Assembly (NCBI GenBank): GCA_028280415.1
Contig: JANQLV010000061.1
Coordinates: 1 to 64,000 of the forward strand
Length of the DNA: 64,000 nucleotides
Reading direction: 5' to 3'
Origin: Saprospiraceae bacterium
GTDB taxonomy: Bacteria > Bacteroidota > Bacteroidia > Chitinophagales > Saprospiraceae
Shown: positions 18,885-28,756 of the stretch, one piece after another
How the letters are laid out: each line of letters opens with the position of its first letter
Position numbering within the stretch: position 1 is the stretch's first letter
Position numbers and translations under genes: made by a program
Notes under the pieces: generated by a model
Databases searched by the model: none
Told to the model about the DNA's origin: nothing
What the model saw: the letters and a program-made list of their open reading frames with translations, nothing else

Positions 18885-20108
18885 ATGCTGGAAAATTATA
18901 AAATACTAACAATTACACATAAGAATACCAACCTGAATAAGTTGGGAAAATATGTGATTGATGACGTTTCTAAAGAAAAATTAGAGGCGCTAAAAGCCGA
19001 ATTTGGTTTGGATGAATTACTGTATTTATCTACCTGCAATCGGGTCTTGTATTTTTTTGTAGCATCAACCACCTATAATGTAGCTTTTCAAAAAGCTTTC
19101 TTCCAGTACATTAATCCACAACTCTCCAATGGTAGCTTATCCTGCCTACCTGAAATCGTAGAATATTTTGACGGTCGTGAAGCTTTAAACCATCTCTTTG
19201 AAGTAGCCGCTTCAATGAACTCTCTCGTAGTTGGAGAGCGGGAAATATTGCGCCAGTTGAGAGAAGCCTATGATCAATGTCAGAAGTGGGGCTTGACAGG
19301 AGATCGTATTCGCCTGGCGATGAAGGTGTCGGTTGAAACGGCTAAGGAAGTATATGCAAATACCCGTATCGGAGAGAAACCCGTATCCGTTGTATCTCTG
19401 GCTATTCAGAAGTTATTGGCTTCAAAGACGGCAAAAGATGCCAGAGTTTTATTGGTCGGTGCCGGGCAAACCAATAAATTGGTTTCCAAGTTTTTGCATA
19501 AACACGGTTTTTCCAATGTTGCAGTATTCAACCGGACACTTGCCAAAGCCGAATCTTTAGCGACTTTGGTTGGTGGAGAAGCTTATCCTTTAGAGGATTT
19601 GAATACGTACAAACAGGGCTTTGATTGTATGATTGTTTGTACCGGTGCTACCAGAGCGATGGTAGATATTCCCCTTTATGAGCAATTGCTGAATGGTGAA
19701 ACCGAAGAAAAACTCCTTATTGACTTAGCCATTCCCAATAATATTGATGCTCAGGTTATAGAGTATTTTAATGTTAATTATATAGAAATTGAAGACCTGC
19801 GCCAATTGGCTTCAGAAAATCTTTCCTTTAGAGAAAAGGAAGTTGGTCACGGGCAAAAAATCATTGATAAAAAGCTCGAAGAGTTTGAAATTCTTTTTGA
19901 AGAAAGAAAGATTGAACTGGCAATGAAAGAAGTGCCTGTCGAGATCAAAAAAGTGAAGGCACATGCCATGAATAATGTTTTCAAAAAGGAATTGGAAGGT
20001 CTTGATACAAATACGCTTGATCTGCTCAACCGGATGATGTCCTATATGGAAAAACGCTGTATTAGCATTCCCATGCAGGCAGCGAAGAAAGGGATTAAGA
20101 AGTTGTAG
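18885..20108 (+). CDS. hemA: Glutamyl-tRNA reductase
   Basis: 407 residues. Reduces glutamyl-tRNA to glutamate-1-semialdehyde with NADPH, the first committed step of tetrapyrrole synthesis by the C5 route. The catalytic Cys51 sits in STCNR. VVGEREILRQLREAY and the NADPH-binding ARVLLVGAGQTNKLVSKFL follow, and the C terminus has the dimerisation helices. The N-terminal HKNTNLNKLGKYV replaces the more common HRTAPLxxRE form, as in other Bacteroidota. Its stop is 2 bases from the convergent neighbour's stop. No other haem genes are adjacent. Confidence 0.93.
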   Translation: MLENYKILTITHKNTNLNKLGKYVIDDVSKEKLEALKAEFGLDELLYLSTCNRVLYFFVASTTYNVAFQKAFFQYINPQLSNGSLSCLPEIVEYFDGREALNHLFEVAASMNSLVVGEREILRQLREAYDQCQKWGLTGDRIRLAMKVSVETAKEVYANTRIGEKPVSVVSLAIQKLLASKTAKDARVLLVGAGQTNKLVSKFLHKHGFSNVAVFNRTLAKAESLATLVGGEAYPLEDLNTYKQGFDCMIVCTGATRAMVDIPLYEQLLNGETEEKLLIDLAIPNNIDAQVIEYFNVNYIEIEDLRQLASENLSFREKEVGHGQKIIDKKLEEFEILFEERKIELAMKEVPVEIKKVKAHAMNNVFKKELEGLDTNTLDLLNRMMSYMEKRCISIPMQAAKKGIKKL

Positions 20109-20110
20109 GT

Positions 20111-21400
20111 TTAAGGTTTAATTTCTGTAAAAGAAGAGCGATTATCTCCACTGATGGTTAAAAAGAAATATTCTGTCTTCCACTTTTCTATTGCTGTTTC
20201 CTGTGACTGATAATATGAATTGAGTACCGGTGTGTGTTCAATATCAATAAAACCAACATGTTCGGCTTCTACGAATCCGCTTCTCCCATCTTTTAATTTC
20301 ACATAAAAATAGGGTACTGATTTTTTGACACCATTTTCCAAAACGCTTCGATCATGTTGTTTGATTAATTCCATGCGATCAGATCGACCAATAGTAGTGA
20401 TTGGTTTTCCAATAACCGAAGGCTCTTCCTTGATTACCAGCATATCTCTTCTGGCTCCGAGAACCGGAGCCGTACGACTCTCTTTATACATCATGCGATA
20501 CTGCCGGGTCCGTTCATTCCAGGAATAAGTATAAGTGACATATTCTACACAGTATTCTTTTTGTTTGAGGTATTTTCCATAATCGTGTGATTGCATGTAA
20601 TTATTACAGGCTAAGTAATCTACATAAGCAATTCGGATAATTTGCTCATCAACTTCGACAAATTTAAAAATAGCAGGAGAGGGATTATTATTTTTATGAG
20701 GAAGGCTCATTCTCTCTTCAAAAATGCGATTGAAACCACCGGCCTGAAAGCTGTAAATCTCGAAAATCCGGTTTTCGAAACCGTCATCAGAAGAAAAGCT
20801 ACTGGTTTGCAACAACAATTCGGGGATTTCATCGCCGGTTGTATCATGGAAAAGAATATGACGTGGATTCATCTTGCCCCGTGCATTTTCGCTGCTATGG
20901 TTAACGAAAACACAGTTTCCTCGCTCATTTGTGATGATAATATAATATTCCTTATAAGGGGGATTCAAAAAGTCTTTTTCATGAAAATTATCTCTTCCTT
21001 CAATACCTCCTATCCAGGCGATTGACTTTTCAAAACCATTATTAAAATGGTACTTTTGCCGGTGTATAGTTTTAAGCTTGGGATCGATTTGATTTTTCGG
21101 AATCATCACGGCAATTCCGTCTCCATAGACCCAACCTTCCTTGCCCTTTAGAGAGCGTACTTTATACCATTTAAACTTTTGGTTCTGTGAAGCATCTTCG
21201 TATTCGGAAACCGTTTCACGCAAAACTTCGAGTAACTCTCCGACTTTAAAGCTACTTGTAGACTGTTTTTCAAATGTAGAATCCGGAAAAATGCTGACTC
21301 CGCTCAAAGTCGTTGCGACCCGGGCATTGAGTATTAAGTCTGTTGGATTAGCAGACCAGAGAGCAAAAGGGAAAAAGGATAAAATGATTAATAATCGCAT
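20111..21400 (-). CDS. Secreted SH3-domain-containing protein
   Basis: From the ATG at 21400 the protein has 429 residues and a clean signal peptide (MRLLIILSFFPFALWSA). A longer frame to 21487 would bury that peptide, so I prefer the inner start. Residues ~20-105 resemble a bacterial SH3 domain (WYKVRSLKGKEGWVYGDGIAV), and a second SH3-like piece lies near the end (KLKDGRSGFVEAEHVGFI). The middle has EIPELLLQTSS and EIYSFQAG, like FG-GAP/VCBS-type strands. Probably binds peptides or peptidoglycan in the periplasm. The exact role is not recognised. Confidence 0.65.
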   Translation of the reverse strand: MRLLIILSFFPFALWSANPTDLILNARVATTLSGVSIFPDSTFEKQSTSSFKVGELLEVLRETVSEYEDASQNQKFKWYKVRSLKGKEGWVYGDGIAVMIPKNQIDPKLKTIHRQKYHFNNGFEKSIAWIGGIEGRDNFHEKDFLNPPYKEYYIIITNERGNCVFVNHSSENARGKMNPRHILFHDTTGDEIPELLLQTSSFSSDDGFENRIFEIYSFQAGGFNRIFEERMSLPHKNNNPSPAIFKFVEVDEQIIRIAYVDYLACNNYMQSHDYGKYLKQKEYCVEYVTYTYSWNERTRQYRMMYKESRTAPVLGARRDMLVIKEEPSVIGKPITTIGRSDRMELIKQHDRSVLENGVKKSVPYFYVKLKDGRSGFVEAEHVGFIDIEHTPVLNSYYQSQETAIEKWKTEYFFLTISGDNRSSFTEIKP

Positions 21401-21804
21401 CTTTTTCTTTCGTGATTCGATATTCTTGTTTCGGTTTTCAACGAATTGCCCAATCAACGAATGGCAAAATCTATCTTTAAATAGCATTTAATCAATTTTT
21501 GCGCCGCTTCTTATCTTTTTCAGAAGCTTGAGTAATAATTAACCAATTTTGGGTGTGCTAAGTGTTTTTAAAGGTTTGAAAACAAGAATTCTAAAAGTTT
21601 AATCGCCTTTGTGTGGGTTTATATTATAAATTTAATGATTTGTTAGATGACTATGAGGATTTAGCCTAAATACTTTGCTGATTTTAGTAGAAGTTTAACA
21701 GATTTTGGGCTATTTGGTAAGTATAAGCTGATTTCCAGGAGAGAAACTGCTTTTAGCCACTCCATAAAAGGTCAATTCCAGAAAGGATAATCATTATTCT
21801 TTGC
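21401..21804. other. Non-coding interval between the SH3-like gene and the LytTR regulator
   Basis: About 400 bp, AT-rich, with no supportable gene on either strand. It contains the upstream region of the SH3-like gene and the downstream region of the regulator operon. No RNA gene or clear terminator was recognised. Confidence 0.5.
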
Positions 21805-22521
21805 CTAGGTCTTTTGCTTTAGAAACTGCATCACATTGTTTTTATAAGAAATTCCAATGGGGATTTCGCGGTTGTTGATTTCAATATCCTGATAGGTATA
21901 AGCTGTTATTTTCCGGGCGTTCACAATGAAACACCGATGTACCCGAATAAAATGCCCGGGAAGCTTTGTATTAAACTTACTGATTTTGTCTTTGGTAATG
22001 ATTTTTTGCTCCGCCAGATGAATCTGTACATAGTCTTTCATACTTTCGATAAAGAGTACATCTGCAAAATTTACTTTTACGAATTTCCGATTGGTATTGA
22101 CATAGATAAATTCATCACTCTCTGCAAGCGGCGGATTCGCAATGGGGGCGGATATATTATGAATTTTGTCAAAATAGGTATTAATCGATTTAAAAAAGCG
22201 ATTAAAAGTAATCGGTTTGAGCAGATAGTCAATGGCATTTAGTTCGTAGCTTTCTACGGCATAATCCCGGTATGCAGTGGTGAAAATGAAGCAGGGTGGA
22301 TTCTGAAGTGATTTGACAAATTCGATCCCGTTCAAACCAGGCATTTGAATATCCAGAAAGATCAAGTCAATAGCCTGTTCTTTTAGTATTTCAAAAGCTT
22401 GCATTGCATTCCAGCAACTGGCGACCAGTTCCAGTTGAGAAAACTGTTGAACATGTTTTTCCAGAAGACCAATAGCCAGAGGCTCATCATCAACGATAAG
22501 GCATCTTATCCTTTTTTTCAT
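21805..22521 (-). CDS. LytTR family response regulator
   Basis: 238 residues. The receiver domain (~5-120) has acidic residues in LIVDDEPL, the phosphorylation Asp in IFLDIQMPGLNG, and a switch Lys in LLKPITFNRF. The LytTR DNA-binding domain (~135-235) shows FVKVNFADVLFIESMKDYVQIH and HFIRVHRCFIVN. It acts as a transcription factor controlled by the histidine kinase gene upstream, whose stop overlaps its ATG by four bases, so translation is likely coupled. Target genes are not evident here. Confidence 0.92.
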   Translation of the reverse strand: MKKRIRCLIVDDEPLAIGLLEKHVQQFSQLELVASCWNAMQAFEILKEQAIDLIFLDIQMPGLNGIEFVKSLQNPPCFIFTTAYRDYAVESYELNAIDYLLKPITFNRFFKSINTYFDKIHNISAPIANPPLAESDEFIYVNTNRKFVKVNFADVLFIESMKDYVQIHLAEQKIITKDKISKFNTKLPGHFIRVHRCFIVNARKITAYTYQDIEINNREIPIGISYKNNVMQFLKQKT

Positions 22522-23591
22522 AAGATTATTTTTAAGTTCACTTCATAAGAATCTACCGTTTCCGTATGGTTCCATTCATATTGTTTTGGGTATACCAAAT
22601 CCAGTTGTCGTCGAATATTTTTCATGCCTATTCCCTTTTTATAATTCATCTGATCACTTTGCTGGCAAGGCGCTTTGGTATTAAAAATGCTAAAGTTTAA
22701 TACTCCTTTCTCTACGGTTAAATAAATTTTGATGATGGCTTTTTGCCAGGTACTACTCACCCCATGCTTAAAAGCATTTTCTACTAATGAAATTAAAATC
22801 AAAGGGGCAATTTTGGAGTCCAAAGAATCCATAGAATGCTCAAAATTTAATTCCAGACGATCTCCATAGCGGATTTTTTCCAAATCAATATAATGCTTTA
22901 ATAAATCAATTTCTTTCGCGACTAATACTTTAGGATCCTTGCACTGATAAAGCATATAGTCCAAAATATCAGATAATTTGCTTACTACTTCCGGCGCTTC
23001 ATCCGACTTGTCGAGGGTCAGCGCATAAAGATTATTAAGTGTGTTAAATAAAAAGTGAGGGTGGATCTGGGCTTTTAAAAAATTAAGTTCAGCTTCGGCT
23101 TTTTCCTTTTGCAAAGACTCAAGCTGCCGTTCTTTAATAGCACGATCTTTAAAGGTTTTGACGGTAATGAAAAGAAAAGTATAAAAGTAAATTTTAAAAA
23201 AATAATTCGGGATAGTATAATCGAACTGATAAATGATTTCCAACAGGGATTCTTTAGGTTGATTCAGACCAATAATAGATTCGGCAACATGAATATTATT
23301 AAACCGATAAAGAATGGTGAAAGCAATGGAGGAGAATAGGAAGTAAACTGAAAAAAGGAAATATTTCCTTTTTTTGAAAAAATTTGGAACGAGATAATAA
23401 ACCAGGAAATAAGTCGGAATGATTTTCAGGGGTAAAGCAACTGCCCGAAAAAGTAGCGCTTCTCCGGTACTGCGGATATTTTCGGCAGAAGTCATTGGCG
23501 CAATCAGGAGTATGAATGACCAGAATAAAACATGCGTCAGAACGCGGTTCTGAGTAACCCAATCCAGAAGTGTGTGCTTTCTCTGCTCCAT
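22518..23591 (-). CDS. LytS-type membrane sensor histidine kinase
   Basis: 357 residues from the ATG at 23591 (MEQRKHTLLDW). The longer frame to 23681 adds 30 basic residues before the first membrane helix and seems unlikely. Four hydrophobic segments lie within the first ~150 residues. The His_kinase (PF06580) signature QIHPHFLFNTLNNLYAL and an ATPase domain with VENAFKHG and KGIGMKNIRRQL follow. It should autophosphorylate on the His of HPHFLFN and pass phosphate to the overlapping regulator. The signal is unknown. Confidence 0.9.
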   Translation of the reverse strand: MEQRKHTLLDWVTQNRVLTHVLFWSFILLIAPMTSAENIRSTGEALLFRAVALPLKIIPTYFLVYYLVPNFFKKRKYFLFSVYFLFSSIAFTILYRFNNIHVAESIIGLNQPKESLLEIIYQFDYTIPNYFFKIYFYTFLFITVKTFKDRAIKERQLESLQKEKAEAELNFLKAQIHPHFLFNTLNNLYALTLDKSDEAPEVVSKLSDILDYMLYQCKDPKVLVAKEIDLLKHYIDLEKIRYGDRLELNFEHSMDSLDSKIAPLILISLVENAFKHGVSSTWQKAIIKIYLTVEKGVLNFSIFNTKAPCQQSDQMNYKKGIGMKNIRRQLDLVYPKQYEWNHTETVDSYEVNLKIIL

Positions 23592-23787
23592 TCGTGAAAA
23601 ATAAACAAAAATTAAAAACCTTTTGACTATATCGACGAATCGGCAAGGAGAATGCCTGAGTAAGCATTTTAAGCGTATCAATTGAATTGAACCCAGGGAA
23701 TAAATCTTCTGTCTGTTCTGAACTTTGATTGGACGTTTTTTTCGAAAAACGTTTAGTGATGGACTTACCTTGAAAGAAAATTTGAAA

Positions 23788-25266
23788 ATGAAATATTTAT
23801 ACCTCTCTATTTGTTTATGTATTGGTCTTTACACGCTAAATGGGCAAAATCCTGGCAATGACTTAAAGCTATCCGCAAAAACTTTTAAAAGTCACTCGGG
23901 GCAGGAAGTAAGGGGGGAGGTAGGGGATTTACAAGTGCCGGAGAATCGCGCTAATCCCGATTCGGAGGATATCAATGTTCATTTCATTCGACTGAAAAGC
24001 TTTAATCCCAAGCCGCAGGCACCGCTTATTTATTTAGAAGGCGGACCCGGAGCAAGTTGTACCTGGCAGGCGGAGAACCCCGAATTTTTAGAGCACTGGT
24101 TGCCATTTCTGGACTTAGGAGATGTGATTCTTTTAGATCAGCGAGGGACGGGAATCGGACGAAACCGGGTTTTGTATATTTGGCAGGAAGCCTTACCCGA
24201 AAATATTTTGCTGGATGAAACGGTCATGCATAAGCACTTTGCGAAGATGGGGCAAAAAGCCTGGGAAGCTTATCAGGAAAGAGGGGTTGACTTAAATGGA
24301 TATACCACACTGGAAAGTGTAGCGGATATTGAAACCTTGCGAAAAGCACTGGGCTATTCTAAACTTGCATTATTAGGATTTAGCTATGGTTCCCATCTGG
24401 GACAAGCTTATATTAAATATCATGGTGAGCGTGTAAGTAATGCCGTTTTAATTGGAGTAGAAGGATTGGATCATACCTTCAAATTGCCCCTGTCAATGGA
24501 TGTACAATTTCGTAAGATTGCTTTGTTATCAGATGCCGATCCGAATGTAAATAAAGATGTTCCGGATTTTATGGCTTTGTATCAACGTGTAATGGAAAAA
24601 CTGGAAAAAGAACCGGTAGAACTAAAAATCGTTTCTCCGATTACACAAGAGACCATGACGCTTAAAGTAGGAGCTAAGACCATCAATCGACTTTTGAGAT
24701 ATGATATAGGAGATGCCTCAGATATTCCCGTCTTTCCCCGCTTCCTTTACAGCATAGACCAGGGAGACTACAGCATTTTACAATGGTTTGTTCAGAGAAG
24801 GATTGGGGGATTCTATGGTATCCAAGGGATGTCCATGACTATGGATGCGGCTTCGGGGCTTAGTCCGCTTCGGCAACAGCGGATCAAGGCGGAAGAGAAG
24901 CTTAGCATGTTTGCTAATATGGCTAATTTTGACTTTGAGGTAGTTTGGCCTTTTCCCGATCTGGGAGATGAATTTCGGGAACCACTGATTAGTAATGTCC
25001 GAACCTTGTTTATGAGCGGGACGCTTGATTTCAATACTCCACCTTATCAGGCAGAAGAAGTGCGTTGGGGCTTTTCCAATAGTAGTCACATTATTATTGA
25101 CTATGCAGGGCATGAGCAGATTTTGACCCATCCGCAAGCTGGTTCGGCAATTTTACGTTTTTTGAAAGGTGAAAATATAGATGATGTAGCCTTGTTTTAT
25201 CCCAAACCTGCTTTTATGCCGGTAAAAGGTAAGGCAGGAGCAGTTTCACATCCATCGATAGAATAA
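23788..25266 (+). CDS. Secreted alpha/beta hydrolase, proline-iminopeptidase/TAP-like
   Basis: 492 residues from the ATG at 23788, which gives a signal peptide (MKYLYLSICLCIGLYTLNGQ). An upstream in-frame start at 23725 would precede it by 21 residues. The core has the oxyanion motif YLEGGPGAS, DQRGTGIG and the nucleophile elbow GFSYGSH. Near the end, MSGTLDFNTPP and the GHEQIL histidine complete the triad, typical of S33 peptidases with a TAP-like C terminus. Likely a periplasmic peptidase or esterase. It is convergent with the flavoprotein gene, with 4 bases between the stops. Confidence 0.8.
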   Translation: MKYLYLSICLCIGLYTLNGQNPGNDLKLSAKTFKSHSGQEVRGEVGDLQVPENRANPDSEDINVHFIRLKSFNPKPQAPLIYLEGGPGASCTWQAENPEFLEHWLPFLDLGDVILLDQRGTGIGRNRVLYIWQEALPENILLDETVMHKHFAKMGQKAWEAYQERGVDLNGYTTLESVADIETLRKALGYSKLALLGFSYGSHLGQAYIKYHGERVSNAVLIGVEGLDHTFKLPLSMDVQFRKIALLSDADPNVNKDVPDFMALYQRVMEKLEKEPVELKIVSPITQETMTLKVGAKTINRLLRYDIGDASDIPVFPRFLYSIDQGDYSILQWFVQRRIGGFYGIQGMSMTMDAASGLSPLRQQRIKAEEKLSMFANMANFDFEVVWPFPDLGDEFREPLISNVRTLFMSGTLDFNTPPYQAEEVRWGFSNSSHIIIDYAGHEQILTHPQAGSAILRFLKGENIDDVALFYPKPAFMPVKGKAGAVSHPSIE

Positions 25267-25270
25267 AAAA

Positions 25271-26338
25271 TTAAATAGCTACTTTTTGATTTATCCAAAA
25301 GGCTTCGTTTTGCCAGCGCTTTTCCTGACGATAAATATGTTCTTTAGATTTTAGATAAGTATGGAAAATATCCTGCAAACTTTTGTCATAGTCTGTGAAA
25401 TCTGTTTTGCGGACTATGGCTGCTGCCGCTTTTTTGGCGGTATAAATGGCATTGCTGATACCGTGAGAGCAAAGCGGATCAAAAGCAAGTGCCGCATCTC
25501 CGATTACGAGCCAGCCGTTGCCGGTTATTTTCTGGGGCCTTGAAGAGTTGGCTCGTTTCCCTTTGACTTTCGGTGCGGAATCATCGGATAAAAAATGTTT
25601 GAGATACTTTGTTTCTCTTAAGATTGTCTTCCAGTTTTGGAAAGAAGAAACGCTATGAAAAATAGGACTTTCCCGATGAGTGAATATAGAAATTACATTT
25701 TGCGTTTTTTTAAGCCCCGATACCAGTCCCCAACCTTCTTTAAAGGATTCAACAAATACATCATGCTTTAGGTCCGGATGTTTCTTTCGGGCTAAGTGGC
25801 AGGTAAATGATAAAGTGCCATCATAGTCGATAGAAGGAACATTCAGTAATTTTAAGACGGCCCTGCTTCGCCCCGTGGCATCGACAATCATTGGGGTTTG
25901 CAATGTGTTTTTTATACCATTTTGTTGATAAACAATCTGGAACTCCCCGGCTTCCTTTTTGAGTTGAATTAGATATTCGTATGGAATATTCTTACTTCCG
26001 GTTTTTTGCTCCAGATCAGCTAATAGATTGCGTTTGTCAATTTTCAAACCATACTTGTAGGGATGATAAAAATAAAAATTGTGATTCGCCAGCCTGTCAT
26101 TTCCCCAAAGAGAATGATATCCATAGGTCTTGCGGATGCTGTGTTTTTCGAATAATTCCAGCAAGCCAATTGATTGTAGTAAGGGCAGGGCTGAGGGCGG
26201 TAATGTTTCTGCCAGATCGAAAGCTTTGACCCCGGTTTTCCGATCTAGTAAAACATAATTAATGCCTTCCTGCTTCAGCAAGTACGCAAGCACCAGAGCA
26301 GCCATGCCCTTTCCTACTATGACAACCTCCGTGATCAT
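25271..26338 (-). CDS. lodB: FAD-dependent oxidoreductase, LodB/GoxB-like quinone-cofactor maturase
   Basis: 355 residues. The N terminus carries the FAD-binding VVIVGKGMAALVLAYLL with an ensuing acidic LLDRKTG. A later GDAALAFDPLCSHG segment is typical of flavin monooxygenase/halogenase-like folds. It starts 3 bases after the stop of a LodA/GoxA-like gene. In Marinomonas mediterranea the flavoprotein LodB is needed to form the cysteine tryptophylquinone of LodA, and this pairing strongly suggests the same job. Sequence alone would only support a flavoprotein; the role comes from context. Confidence 0.75.
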   Translation of the reverse strand: MITEVVIVGKGMAALVLAYLLKQEGINYVLLDRKTGVKAFDLAETLPPSALPLLQSIGLLELFEKHSIRKTYGYHSLWGNDRLANHNFYFYHPYKYGLKIDKRNLLADLEQKTGSKNIPYEYLIQLKKEAGEFQIVYQQNGIKNTLQTPMIVDATGRSRAVLKLLNVPSIDYDGTLSFTCHLARKKHPDLKHDVFVESFKEGWGLVSGLKKTQNVISIFTHRESPIFHSVSSFQNWKTILRETKYLKHFLSDDSAPKVKGKRANSSRPQKITGNGWLVIGDAALAFDPLCSHGISNAIYTAKKAAAAIVRKTDFTDYDKSLQDIFHTYLKSKEHIYRQEKRWQNEAFWINQKVAI

Positions 26339-26341
26339 TAA

Positions 26342-28531
26342 TCAATTTCTTTTCTTCCGCTTAGCCCTTCGGCCGGTGGTTTTTTTAGCTGCCTTTTGTT
26401 TTGGTAAAGCAGCTTTTGTCATCAATCTTGATTTTTGTGCACTGCCTTTTCCATTGAAGGCAACATATATAATTTCCGGAATCGTTTCTATAGGAATATC
26501 TATCTTTCGTCCGGTAACAATACCAATTTTATCCCATTGGTAAACCATATTAATCAAACCATTCAGATATCCGCCTTCGGCATGATAACCAATAAACCCT
26601 GTGTTTGCAGTATGCAGCCAATCCAGTCGGTTGGCGAAAATGTTAGCCTTTGTTTCCGGAAGTATATTAGGGTCTAATAATTTATAATAACTATCTTCTG
26701 GTAAAACATGTACCGGCAGATTAGCGGCCCACCAGGAAGGAATTGGGTATTGCTTTTCCACATAAACTGCCTGACAGGAACCGGCATCGGATTGCCAGGG
26801 GATACCCATCCATTTGGTCATATCTCCCGGAGTAATTTTCCACAACCAGTTCTTTTTATTATTCGGGCGCATCGATTCCCGAATATCTTCCGGATTCATC
26901 TGAAATCCAAAATCGTTATAAAAAATCTCAGCTTGTTCTTCTGGACTGGCAGCATTGATTCTCACTTCCCGAAGACCGTAAAAGCTATAATTGTATTTTC
27001 CTTCATATACCCATCGGTCAGCCATTTCATTCTCGGCATAAATAAGATTATGGCGCATTGGCCAGGTCAGTTCCACTCCGGGATGAAAACCTCCGCCGTA
27101 CAAGGTTTCCAAAACAGCCCGGGTCATGAGCAGGGGCCGTTTACGTTCATTTTTGGCAGCCTTCAAAAATATGGATTGATAATAAGCGCCCATTTCATCC
27201 ATATTTTTGAAATCGAATTCGCTCGGCGTATAAAACTTTCCATCTCGCCAGTTTTTAAGTTGCTGATAAAGAATTGGTGGGATAGCAAACCACTGAGCCG
27301 GACTACCCGGATAATCAACACCATCCCCTGGATAATAAGGCAATAAAAGCTCATCAGTACCACTTCCTATATTGGTAATATCCGTAGTTTGATTACTTGG
27401 AATAATGGGCTCATTGTTGAAAGGGAAATCAGGGTTTCTGAATAATTTAAAAATACTTTCTCTAACCGCTCTGGCCTCCTTGGCAGGCGTTTTTTGATAA
27501 ATGTATTTGAACTTTCCTTCTTCAATGAGCTGATCGATGGTTTCTCTAAAAGAAGGTGCCAGAAAATCTCCAAGGTTAACCCACTGCATTCGATAAAGCC
27601 GGTAAAACATAGGAAATACCAAACTCAATTCCGGGGTATAACGTTCATTAGCAGCTCCGGCAATCAGGTCGTACATAGTCGAAATTGGCTGAATTTGGGG
27701 GGCATAATCCGGAGGAGTAGTAGCGATCCAGGCAGCAGAGAGCGGGTCCTCCAGATGAACGGTTTTGCCTTTCTGCTTTCCATTTTTATAAGTGATAGTT
27801 GCGGTCACTTTTCCATCACAAATGTCATCGTACCAATTAGAGTTATCCGCAAAATCTGTATTCAAATCTGAAGGGTTGAGAGCAGCGGATTTCCCATCAG
27901 CACCATAAAAAATTAATGTGCCTTCATCGTATTCTATGGTTCCTAAATCTACTTCTTGCTCAGAGACATTCATGGTTTCCGCTAATAAGCTTTTACTACT
28001 ATGTACACTTGAGGGAAACTGACCAGTGATCACTTTACGCTTCGAACGATTGCTGACGGAAACCGGGGAAGGATTATTGACCAGTTCTTTCCGGTAATTA
28101 GGTCCTCCGTTTCGTGGCTCCTGATCCAATACATTGGGGTTTCTGCGCTTGGCGCTGATACCCGGAGCCAGTTTATTCTTTACAAAATTAGGAGAGAGGT
28201 TTTGGTTCTTTGCCAGAATTGATAAATCCAGACTATTATTGAAATCGTACCAAAACGGTTTTTTATTGGCTACTTCTACTGTCCATTTGATATCGTAATC
28301 TTTGGGATCAATTGGTCGGATTGGCTTCCCCGCGCGATCGCATTCGTAAATGTAAAAACGTTGTGCCTGTTTTTTTAGCAAACCGTCTTCGGTGAGATAA
28401 TCCTGATCCGTTAAAAAGAGATTTTCCCAGGGAACTTCGGGGCTGAAAATAACCTCATCTTTTTTTGCGGGACCATTTCCCAGACGGGCAATACCAATAG
28501 AGGGGTATATCCTAAACTTTGGGTTTGACAT
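26342..28531 (-). CDS. lodA: LodA/GoxA family CTQ-dependent amino-acid oxidase
   Basis: 729 residues, close to the ~700 of characterised members. It opens FRIYPSIGIARLGNGPA, the family hallmark, and has ETLYGGGFHPGVELTWPMRH and then GIPWQSDAGSCQAVY with Cys586. That Cys is the best candidate for the cysteine tryptophylquinone. The partner Trp could be in PSWW or LDWLH and I cannot assign it. Family enzymes oxidatively deaminate lysine or glycine to make ammonia and hydrogen peroxide, and LodA is antibacterial by this route. No signal peptide is seen. The C terminus is strongly basic (KAAKKTTGRRAKRKKRN). Forms an operon with the flavoprotein gene. Confidence 0.88.
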   Translation of the reverse strand: MSNPKFRIYPSIGIARLGNGPAKKDEVIFSPEVPWENLFLTDQDYLTEDGLLKKQAQRFYIYECDRAGKPIRPIDPKDYDIKWTVEVANKKPFWYDFNNSLDLSILAKNQNLSPNFVKNKLAPGISAKRRNPNVLDQEPRNGGPNYRKELVNNPSPVSVSNRSKRKVITGQFPSSVHSSKSLLAETMNVSEQEVDLGTIEYDEGTLIFYGADGKSAALNPSDLNTDFADNSNWYDDICDGKVTATITYKNGKQKGKTVHLEDPLSAAWIATTPPDYAPQIQPISTMYDLIAGAANERYTPELSLVFPMFYRLYRMQWVNLGDFLAPSFRETIDQLIEEGKFKYIYQKTPAKEARAVRESIFKLFRNPDFPFNNEPIIPSNQTTDITNIGSGTDELLLPYYPGDGVDYPGSPAQWFAIPPILYQQLKNWRDGKFYTPSEFDFKNMDEMGAYYQSIFLKAAKNERKRPLLMTRAVLETLYGGGFHPGVELTWPMRHNLIYAENEMADRWVYEGKYNYSFYGLREVRINAASPEEQAEIFYNDFGFQMNPEDIRESMRPNNKKNWLWKITPGDMTKWMGIPWQSDAGSCQAVYVEKQYPIPSWWAANLPVHVLPEDSYYKLLDPNILPETKANIFANRLDWLHTANTGFIGYHAEGGYLNGLINMVYQWDKIGIVTGRKIDIPIETIPEIIYVAFNGKGSAQKSRLMTKAALPKQKAAKKTTGRRAKRKKRN

Positions 28532-28756
28532 AAATAAATGTTTTTTGGAGTATGAAAATTGTTCTTAAAGATAAAAAATATTTAAAAAATTCATAATATT
28601 AATTGAAGAGCTGTTTTACCAAAATAAATCATATTCAGGAGTGAAGGTTCCATAGCATAGCTTCTGGCTTTGGAAAATTATCTGGCAGCGAATGATTCTT
28701 TACTGACGTAATAGTTCTAGGCGTTTACCTTACTCCTTAAGAGAAAAACTAAAGTT

